Shown one piece after another: positions 55,186 to 64,000 of a DNA stretch of 64,000 bases. Below the pieces are notes generated by a model. That model ran no database searches. It was not told the DNA's origin and was given only the letters and a program-made list of their open reading frames with translations. Origin of the DNA: Cunninghamella blakesleeana (taxonomy: Eukaryota > Mucoromycota > Mucoromycetes > Mucorales > Cunninghamellaceae). The translations under genes were made by a program, and so were the position numbers. The stretch lies in NCBI GenBank assembly GCA_017871115.1, contig JAFCIZ010000002.1:3431501-3495500 (forward strand). The letters run 5' to 3'. Each line of letters opens with the position of its first letter. The stretch's first letter is position 1.

Positions 55186-55919
55186 TTACCGAAAGTTATC
55201 GCTTTGAACATAATAATTTCCCACTGTTACTTCGTCTGGCATTAAAATGAAGGATTGTGAAAACGTTCTTTTATTAGGATGATCACCATACTTGACACTT
55301 CCAGTAACGTTTATTAAAATGCCTGTTGTTCCTTGTGAATTATTCATAACTAACATAAATAATATATATTTATATAAATAGTCAAATCTATATTGTATAC
55401 TGTTTTCTATATATGTATTATATAAATGTATGTTTATTTACCGGGAATTGGGTGACAATCATATACGTCTATTTCATGTTGTGACACTGGTAAACGACCT
55501 AAAAACTCGGAATATTGCTGAGCACCAGAAAAAGCGTTTCCTGCATATTTATAATATATATATATATATATATATATTGTATAATATATAGCATATAGCA
55601 TATAGTATTAATAAGAAACACCTAATTTTTATATTATGTATTTTTTTAATTTTTTTCTTATATATTATATTTATTACCATTCCATAGTATAGCTGAATTG
55701 TTTCGGTAAAGGTTTCCTAATGACTAAACAAAAATAAGAACAGGAAAAAATGTTATTCCTAATTCTTTACACTTTATTTTTTTTGTATTGGTGGATGAAA
55801 ATAAATAATAATAAATCAATCTATTATGTGTTTCTTACACTTCGTTGTTTATCATAGTTGTCGTAAAAGAATTGAACAAACTGTTCTGTACTTTTTTCTG
55901 CTATACTGAGTACATCCAT
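55186..55919 (-). CDS. NXT1: NTF2-related export protein NXT1/p15
   Basis: Four exons (55919-55839, 55723-55678, 55540-55442, 55349-55186) give 129 aa with exact phases. It is one NTF2-like domain: an N-terminal helix (STEQFVQFFYDNYDKQRS), then LYRNNSAILWNGNAFSGAQQ, FLGRLPVSQHEIDVYDCHP and VTGSVKYGDHPNKRTFSQSF, ending YYVQSDNFR. The WNGNxxSG and LP-S-x-H-x-I-x-V-x-DCxP patterns match NXT1/p15 better than NTF2 itself. NXT1 pairs with the mRNA exporter NXF1/Mex67 at the nuclear pore; Dikarya yeasts use Mtr2 instead. The stop codon coincides with a donor-like GGTAAA, so an additional short exon is possible. Confidence 0.82.
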
Positions 55920-56186
55920 ATTCGAATAAATTATATTTGATGGTATATTTAATTTTTTTAAAAAAATTAGAGGGATAATAAAAAAAGGTGTTTATTTGAA
56001 AGTGTCGCAGTTTTATTTTTTCATTTAAATTATAAAATAAGCCACATACTATCTATCTATTGTCTACAATTTTGCATAATTTTTAAATAAATGCATTACT
56101 GGTTATAATTTTTCATAACATTTTATTTAATCAAATATATTTACTTTATAAATTATATAAATATATAAAAAGCATAATAAAAAAAA

Positions 56187-57848
56187 TTAAGCTTTTCGGC
56201 TAATGATCTTTGAAGCAGCTTGGCAAGTAGGGAAGACTATAAAAATATTAAATAATAACATTTTTATATTAGAAGAAATATAATATACAATACAATACAA
56301 ACAAAAACAATAAAAATAAATATAATAATTATAAAATGATAACTTTACCAAGCATATCAGCAATATCAACATGAGGGGGGCGATTAGCGGTAAATACAAC
56401 AGTTTCGGCTATATATGATAATAAATAAATAAGTAAATAGAAAAATGACATGTCTGTTAAAATCGCTATTTTTTTTATAAAAAATACAATGTACACTTAT
56501 TATTATCATTTTACCAATATCTTCGGCTAATAAAGGTTGAAGACCTTCGTAAACTTTATCAGCTTTGTCTTTGTCACCATAGAAACGAACAGTGCTAAAT
56601 TCAGTATTCACCATACCTATTAATTTTTATATAAATAAAAATAAAAGAATAAATATATATATATATATATAAATGAAAAAAAGTAAATATATAATTAATC
56701 GCTGTACCTGGTCTAATTTGACTAACACGGATAGGTGTGTCAACAAGTTCAATTCTCAAAGCGTTGGTAATAGCATTGACAGCATGTTTTGTAGCTATTT
56801 AGAAATGATAGTGATATGTATAAAAATAAAAATAATCATTTTAAAAAAATGTTTTTTTAAAAAAATCATTATCCCTTATTTTTTTCTTATTTTTGTTTTT
56901 ACTTACCACAATAAATACTTCCACCAGCATAGGCTTCCTAAATACATATGTAAGTATATACGTACACGTATATATTGTTATTTTTCTCTAATCATTTTTA
57001 ATTAATGCAAATTATATTCATATAAAATAATACTTACTGTAGAAGCAATGGAGCCTAAATTGATGATATGGCCAGTTTCACGCTCTTTCATACGAGGGAG
57101 AATGGCTTGGGTTAATAATACGAGACCTTTGACGTTGGTACTAAACATGAGATCGAAATCTTCTTCTTTTACTGTTTCTAATGGGTCAACGCCATGAACC
57201 ATACCTAATATAAATATACAATAATAATAATAACATAAATTATTCTTATTACTGAATTCCCCTTTCTTGCACTTTCTTTCATCCTTATACATATTACAAA
57301 TACTTTTTTTAAATGACATTACCAGCATTATTAACAAGTACGTCAACATCTTTAAAAGTGGCAGGCAAGTTAGCAACAACGTCTTTGATTTGATTTTTAT
57401 CATTCACATCCAAGGGAGCGGTATAAACTTGAATATTCTTATATTGTTCTAAAAGCTCTTTTTTTATTTGTTCTAAACGTTCTACACGACGAGCGGTTAA
57501 AATCTTTTATATAGATATAAAAAGCAAGTTTATAATAATGATAGTTAGTAAAAAAGGTCCTCTTTTCACTTATCCTTCTTTCTTTTTTCGTTTTCCTCTT
57601 TTTTTATTATAAAAATTACGAGATTAGAGCCAGCTCTTGCGAATTCAGTAGCGCAAGCTTTACCAATCCCTGCACTAGCACCAGTACTGTATGTATATGT
57701 ATGTATATGTGTATATAAAGAATAAAGATAAATAATAGTAAGAATTTATAATAAAAACGCGAACAATATAAAGTATTATATATACCATTTGAATATTAAC
57801 TTTATTAACTTACATAAAAACAATTTTTCCTTGAAGTCTGCTCATCAT
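56187..57848 (-). CDS. Short-chain dehydrogenase, YMR226C/YdfG-like NADP-dependent serine/3-hydroxy acid dehydrogenase
   Basis: Nine exons (57848-57814, 57686-57620, 57503-57323, 57204-57038, 56937-56907, 56794-56708, 56616-56515, 56408-56349, 56236-56187) give 259 aa. Classical SDR motifs are in place: TGASAGIG for the cofactor, TARR after beta-2 (NADP preference), LDVND, NNAG, the catalytic Ser in INLGSIAST, and the catalytic Y-x3-K in SIYCATKHAV. The substrate loop [19 protein letters not shown] and the end [20 protein letters not shown] closely parallel yeast YMR226C, which oxidises L-serine-type 3-hydroxy acids and reduces some ketones. Two ATGs stand side by side at the start (57848 and 57845). 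The fifth exon is only 31 nt yet carries the start of the active-site segment. Confidence 0.88.
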
Positions 57849-58230
57849 ATCAAAAAGAAATATATGTAGACAATGATAATAAAATAATAAAAAAAAGTAA
57901 AGAAGGAGAGAAGAAAAAAAAAAGAAAACAATTAATAATTAGTTCGAAAATAAGGTTTGCGGAGTTTCTTTTTTCCTACAACCATCTTTTTTACATATTT
58001 GATCAATTTTAAATAAATAAATTATGAAAGTCAATATAATATATTTTAATTTTAATTTTCTTATAATATCAAAAGTAAAATAAAATGAATAGATGATTTT
58101 AGTACAAATTAATAATGAAATGCAAACTAATTATAGATATTATGTGATGATTTTTTCTTTATGATTAATCACTAAAATATTATACTTTTACTACAAAATT
58201 GAATATATATATATATATATATATTTCTAT
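57849..58230. other. Intergenic spacer
   Basis: This AT-rich sequence lies between two tandem minus-strand genes. (AT)n lies near 58203-58224, close to the end of the next gene. Nothing else is seen. Confidence 0.5.
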
Positions 58231-61200
58231 CTAAAAAGGCTGAGGGCATTGTTCAGATAAATGTTCACGACTATCACAATAGCGGCAGGAATCCTATAAA
58301 TTTTTAAAGTGATAATAAATAAAAAAATAAATATTTAAGTACTTTTTATAAATATATTTCCATCCCAACATATACGTGTATATGTATTTACCTGACAATC
58401 ACTACTTGCATGACCAGATTCTCCGCAGTTACTACATTTTACTATTGTTGTCCTTGACCATAGTTTCTTTCCAGAATTACCAGTAGTATTAGATCGTTGA
58501 TTATATTGACGAAATCGATCATTTGTTGTATTTCTACCACTACCCACGCGCATTTCTTCACGATAGTCAGCAAATATATCTTGATTATCAAATCCTGTGC
58601 GAGCAATAAGAGGTTGATGATTACTACTGTTTATATTATTATTATTTGCTGATTGCATTCGAATTTGAGATTCAAGATCTTGAATTTTGGATTCCAATGA
58701 TAATGTATATATTCTTGCTTTTTCTAAATCAGCTTGTTTTCTAGAATTAAATAACTGGATTGTTTGTTCTTCGCGATCTTTGGCTAATGCTAAGGTCATA
58801 CTAACTGTTTGTTGTAAAGTAGACATAGATTGTTTTAATTGTTCATTTTCAAATCGTAAAGATTGAATCATGAGAATTAGTGAATCAGTACTCATACCAT
58901 GTAATTGATCTATACTTGCTGAAGGGCTGCCTATTGGTAAAGATAGGAATTGAGGATAGCTCATGGGAGGAGGTTTAATAGATGACGACGACGACGATGA
59001 AGGTGAAGACGTAGTATTTTTTTGTTCCATTGATGAAAGAAAAGGTGATGCTTGATAATCATCTTGTTCAGCAGATTTAAGTAAATCTGAAATAGAAACA
59101 TTGACAATAGCTGGTTCATTCGTTGGTATATTAATATTATTATTGTTGATATTATTGTTATATGAAGGTAAATCAGATTTAGATTGTGCTAGTACATCCC
59201 ATCCACTTAAATAACTCATTCTATTATTATTATTGTTGTTACTGAATGCCAATGATTCGGTTTCTTTCATTGTCGGAGGATTCCAGCCACCTGAAATATT
59301 TTTTTCAGGTTCATTGATGTTGGGTAAACTCCATCCACTTGATGATGGTGACGAAATTTTTTTAGTTTCATTGTTGTTATTCACTGAATCCCAACCATTT
59401 GAAGTAATTGATTCTATTTTTTTAGGTACCTCCCATCCACTTGTAGTGGTTTTAACATTTATAGGTGTATCCCAGCAACTTGAAATTGAAGATTCAACTT
59501 TTTTAGGTGTATCCCAGCAATTTGAAATTGAAGATTCAGTTTTTTTTTGTGTATCCCAGCAGTTTGAAACTGTAGATTCGACTTTTTTAGGTGTATCCCA
59601 GCAACTTGAAACTGTAGATTCAGCTTTTTTAGGTGTGTCCCATCCACTAGAAACTGTTTTCTTGGATTCAATATTATTCACTACCCCCCATCCACTAGAA
59701 GTTGTTGATGTTGATTTCACTTTTTTAGATGCACCCCATGCACTAGAAGTTGTAGGTTCAGTGCTTTTAGTCGTATTCCGTCTGCCTGAAGTTACAGGGT
59801 CGTTGTTCTTAGGCATATCTCGTCCGCTGGGAACTTCTTTTTTAGTTTCCTTATTTGTTGATTTACCCCATCCATTTAAATCGTTTGTAACTTGTTTAGA
59901 TGTTGATTGAGCTTGATGACCTGAAGGTTTTTTTGATTCATTAGTAGAAGTTGGTGTATTTCTGCTAGTAGTAGTAGTAGTAGTTGTTGTTGTTGTTGCT
60001 TTTTTAGATGTATTTTTACCAACAAATTGCCATCCGTCTGAAGAATCTTCATTTTCAGTACCCCATCCACTATTTACGTTATCATTAACTTGATTTGTTG
60101 ATGGTGGTGAGCCCCAACCACTGGTTTCATTACTGTTGGTTTGATCAGCTGATGTAGAATTCCATCCACCTAAATCAGTATTGTTACTATCTGTAACCCA
60201 TTCTTTTGACTTTTGATTTGATTTCTTTTTAGTTTGAGTTTTGGTAGTGTGGGTAGTTGCTGTATAACTTTCAGTAGGTTCAGTAGTTTGATTTTGTTCC
60301 TGACCCCAAGAATCATTTTTGCCGGTTTTATCATTTGATGAAGGTATTGATACAGGTTTTGAAGTATCTTGAATGGATTTTTTATTTTTATTACTAAAGC
60401 GAGCAGTACCAGATTTTTCTGTTGATTGCGATTGATTCAATTTTTCCACTTGGCTTTCTTTCTTTTTCGAAAATCTAATTTCTTTAGTTGTAGTAGATTC
60501 ATTCAAACTATTAGAAGATTCGTCTACTTTTTCTGTAAGTGATTCATTAGCTTGATTTGATGTAGGAATATCTACAATATATATTGTAAAACAATAACGA
60601 AAAATAAAAAGAAACAGTATTTATATTAATATAGTCTTTTTTTTATATATTCACCCTTTTTTTTCCATTCTTTTTTATTGTCTGTATCTTTTCATTATTC
60701 CAGCTTTTTTTTTTAACCTTCACTATTAACAATATGGATGGGTTCTTCAAAAAAAAAAAAATTAGTACCTGATTTTTCATTGGCAAATTTAGTAACTGGT
60801 GATACTATAATAAATCATATAAATGTGTATATATACATTAATTAATCTATTAGTTTATACAAAAACAGTATGAATATATATAGAATGCATACCGATTTCA
60901 ACGTTATTTTTCTCTGTATCATCATTGTTTGTATTAGGCAATGATGAATTACTGTTATTGCTTTTAGTAGAAGTGCTCGTATTTTTTTTAGTAGTTGACT
61001 TACTTGTTATTGCTGCCTCTGGTTTGGTAGAATTTAATTTAGTGGTTGATGCTATGGTCGAAGTTACTTGATCATTCTTTTTAGAATTTGATTTTTTATC
61101 CAAAGATGATTGCTTTTCTACTTTATCAGAAGATACCTAAAAAAATAATTACCCAAAAGAAATAAAAGTTTATATTACATGATTCTAAAAACCTATTTAT

Positions 61201-63264
61201 ATATATATATATAAAATTCACCTTTTTAGATTTATCAGTAGATGTACTAGTTACAGTATTAGACGTAGAGTTAGCAATGGCTGGTTGAGCTTGTTTAGTT
61301 TCTTTATTTTCTTCAACTTCTTTAGTATCACTAGTTTCTTTAATTTCCTCCAATGCATCATCATTAGTTGTGGTTGTAGCAATAGTAGTGGCGGTATTAG
61401 CTGATTTTGCCTTCTTTTTTTTCTTTTTTGAAGAACTAGTAGTGTCATCATTTGTTGAGGTAGCACCAATGGAATCCAAAAACAAGGCTTGTTTCCTCAT
61501 AGCATCGGTATCATATTTCAAACGGTAAGCTTCCGCAATAAATAGAATTCCAATGACCGTGTCCAGTTCATGCTGACCCGTTGTGATACCGTGATCAAAC
61601 ATATCCATTAATTCCTCTTTTGCTTCAATCAATTCCATATTTTTAATTTCAAAATTGGCAATGACTTCTTGAATAACACAAGATTCACAAGCTTCCCCTT
61701 CTTTCATCAAGGATTGGATAGAAGCAATAGCTAAATCATTGAACCAATCATTTTCTAAGAGTACCTTGTGTAATTCATATCGAAAATGTTGTCGAATGGT
61801 TTGATATTGATGTTCCACTTTTTTAAATTTTTTACGAAAATCTTTATGAGCCACCTTTTCAATCCGAGCAGCCACATTGGGTTGTGATTCTTCTGTGTAG
61901 ATACGACGAAGTTCAGTTACATCAGTTAAGTGCTCTTTTAATTTGATTCCAACCATATCTTTGATAGAGTCAGCTGTCTTTAAGATGGTTTGATTTTGAA
62001 TATTGCAACTTTCTTTTATTTTTGAAATATCAAATTTGGTTCCGTTTTCTTGTAAATGATTCACAATCATAGTATTGTTGGTCACCCTTTCCATTAAGTT
62101 TTCGATAGCACTTAAAACAAATACCGAGAATTCCTTACTAAATTGAATTAGTTCCTCCAATACAGCTGTAACAAAACTTGTATAAAAATCCGTGATAGCT
62201 AATGTCATTTGATCCAAATAACCTAAAAACGTTTCATCTACAGCTTTCACATCCACTCCCGATTTTTTTTTCTTAAATTCAGGTACTAAAGGTGTCCAAA
62301 AATCTTGAAATGGAACAATATGATGCTGAGAGATTAAGGTATCCATTCGTTTAGTTAAGCCATCGTTCACGATATCATTTAATTTTTTTTCCATATTTAA
62401 AATTTTGATAATAAAATCATTCAATGGTTTCCAACAAGTAGTTAATCTGTCATTCAAAAGAGTCAAATGCTCCTTTACAGCTTGGTCCATTTTTTCATTA
62501 ATAATATCAATTTCAATTTGCAAGTTACTTGGTGAATCGTGTTTAATATCACAACAACAAGTAGGATCACTTTCCACACGTTTTAAATGGCTTTTTCGCA
62601 CACCTTTCAACAGTGTTATTTGATCAATAGTTAAACCAATACCTTGACGATCACATATAATTGCTTTCAAAATTTTGAGTTGTTGTAATTGTGTATCATC
62701 AGTAATATGATCAAAGTGCTCATCAATTATTTCTTCTTCAAAGTCAACTTGTCTAAACAAAGATGGCAAAAAGGTAAACTGATTAGGTGTTACTATCCAT
62801 TCTTCACAGGCGGTTATACATTGTTTCAATAATTCTGTATTGTGATTATAGGTAGGAGGGGAAGCCATTGCTGTTGTTGCTGTTTTAGATTTGTAGTTTT
62901 GGAGAATAGGCTCCAATACTTTGGCAGCTTCTTTTTTCACATTTAAGGTTGTTGTTATTGCTTTTATTTTAAGTTTTTCCTTTTCTTCGTTTTCGTTTTC
63001 TTGATCGGCATCTCTATTAAATGTATCTTTTGAATCTATTGCAATACTAAATTTTCCAGCGGTGACATAATTGCTGTTTTCCTTTGATTGATGCTGTTGT
63101 TGTTTTCCTATTAATTGTTTTTTATATATCACCTGTGTCCAGTCTCTACAGTGATGACAACTATTGACAGGATTACATGAACCCATGCGTGTTATTTCTT
63201 TTAAAACATCATTATGATCAATTCGAAGGATAATATCTTTTAATTTGATTTTACTTTTTTTCAT
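58231..63264 (-). CDS. Trp-repeat (GW/WG) protein with two C-terminal CCHC zinc knuckles and a helical N-terminal module
   Basis: Five exons (63264-61222, 61136-60893, 60804-60769, 60571-58392, 58293-58231) join with exact phases to 1521 aa. Residues 1-620 form an ordered, helix-rich region of unknown family, with an early Cys cluster (SCNPVNSCHHCRDW) and a CCC near the first third. Residues 620-860 are a Lys/Ser/Thr-rich linker. Residues about 860-1240 hold 19 tryptophans in a Ser/Thr/Asn/Lys background, fourteen next to Gly (SGWGSPP, DLNGWGKS, SSGWDTPKK), including a 14-residue tandem array. A coiled segment (about 1345-1430) follows. The end carries two CCHC knuckles, CSNCGESGHASSDC and CRYCDSREHLSEQC. 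The composition is that of Argonaute-hook proteins (Tas3, GW182, SPT5-like), with RNA-binding knuckles added. Function is inferred from composition only. Confidence 0.78.
59425..59650 (-). repeat. 42-bp coding tandem repeat (14-residue Trp units)
   Basis: On the coding strand the unit encodes WDTPKKVESTVSNC with small changes. Trp codons are spaced exactly 42 bp apart (around 59470, 59512, 59554, 59596, 59638), and more diverged units flank the array. In the inner four units the residue before Trp is Cys instead of Gly. Confidence 0.85.
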
Positions 63265-63548
63265 TATTTAATATATATATTAGTAAGAAAATACAAAGAA
63301 AATAGAATGGGAAGGAAAAAAAAGAAAAATAATAGACTAAAAGAAAAATAAAGGAAAAAGGGGGGAGAAAAAAAAATTAAATTTCAGTAAAATTTTAAAA
63401 TTTTTTTGTCTCATTTTTAAAAAAGTAAAAATCCACTTTTAAATTTATACACAATATGTTTATTATGGTTTTGTTAATTATATATACTTGATAAATATAT
63501 ATTATTATATTTTTTATATATTACATACATATTATATTACTGAAATAA

Positions 63549-64000
63549 TCAATTAGAATGATCCAATAATAATTTACTTAGGTCAATATCCTTGTCCTTA
63601 TATTCAGTTAACTTCGCCTTTTTTTTATCTATTGATTCCATTTTTGTGCTAATATCTTCATGTAGCTATATATGCAAAATGATAATAGTAATAACGTATT
63701 ATTAATGATCAATTATTAATAAACAATAATAGATATAATAATAATAAAACATTCTCCTTTTCAATCTATTCAAAATAGTTTGTTACCTCTTCCTTCATAC
63801 TCCATAGTCTTTCTAATTCTTGTTTTTTAATCTTCACTTTCATTGCACGAACCACTTGCTTAGGATCAGGTACTGTACTATATATTATATAATTATATGA
63901 TCAATAACTGTATTATTATAACATATCATCACTATAATTATTATTTTGTTTATTACTATATCATACTTTGGTAATAGAAATGGGTCCTCTGTTGTATCTG
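63549..64000 (-). CDS. Coiled-coil protein, C-terminal part only
   Basis: This is the 3' end of a gene that continues beyond the right edge. Three exons are visible: about 64000-63970, 63881-63787 and 63666-63549, ending in TGA. The product reads DTTEDPFLLPNTVPDPKQVV, then RAMKVKIKKQELERLWSMKE, ELHEDISTKMESIDKKKAKL and a tail ending LSKLLLDHSN. It is a charged helical C-terminus; no family is recognised. Edge truncation prevents a better call, and the exon borders are approximate. Confidence 0.6.

Noticed and set aside
59233..59910. 225-codon open frame on the plus strand with repeated LGVSQQ[LF]E units
   Set aside because: It is the antisense shadow of the 42-bp Trp-repeat array in the minus-strand gene; its repeats mirror that array.

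Overview
This window is nuclear DNA of an early-diverging fungus, most likely Mucoromycota (Mucorales-like). The DNA is very AT-rich, with spacers of poly-A/T, (AT)n and (ATT)n. Genes are compact and mostly interrupted by short introns of about 60-170 nt with GTAAGT-type donors and ATAG/TTAG acceptors. Start codons often follow pyrimidine-rich leaders. The gene set is fungal (Rcf2, Ecm33, Ubp8, Pho84, peroxisomal Pmp47, a Crz1-like factor), and a carotenoid oxygenase of the kind used in Mucorales apocarotenoid/trisporoid metabolism fits. A DDRGK1 homologue also points away from Dikarya. The species cannot be named from the sequence alone. Exon borders were chosen by splice motifs plus frame continuity; most multi-exon models below close in frame exactly.

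Layout. 1-6.1 kb: 3' end of a WD40 gene, a ferric reductase and a PXA/nexin-type sorting protein. 7-13 kb: a small His/Tyr/Pro-rich gene, a Crz1-like C2H2 factor and a class-III aminotransferase divergent from NSA1/WDR74. 13-22 kb: NSA1, RCF2, a carotenoid oxygenase, an ALKBH7 homologue and proteasome beta-1. 22-37 kb: a long coiled-coil protein, a secreted Gly/Tyr-repeat protein, DDRGK1, an MFS transporter with two micro-exons and a large Asn/Ser-rich PRRC2-like protein. 37-45 kb: cytochrome c peroxidase, a 3.3-kb spacer holding a decayed partial copy of the next gene's 5' region, the PMP47-like carrier and an Ecm33-like wall protein. 45-64 kb: a small acidic protein, then a run of minus-strand genes: Ubp8/USP22, an unknown 168-aa protein, a Pho84-like phosphate transporter, NXT1/p15, a YMR226C-like SDR, a 1521-aa protein with a Trp-repeat (GW/WG) region and two CCHC knuckles, and the 3' end of a short coiled-coil gene.

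The genes are mostly housekeeping (ribosome assembly, proteasome, SAGA deubiquitination, mRNA export, respiration, peroxisome, Pi and Fe uptake) and do not form one metabolic cluster. The most interesting items are the GW/WG plus double zinc-knuckle protein, which has the composition of an Argonaute-hook scaffold attached to an unrecognised helical module; the 3-nt and 12-nt micro-exons that complete MFS motif C; the DDRGK1/UFMylation gene in a fungus; a GC-AG intron; and the promoter/5' relic of the PMP47 gene. No tRNA, rRNA, CRISPR array or intact transposon was seen.
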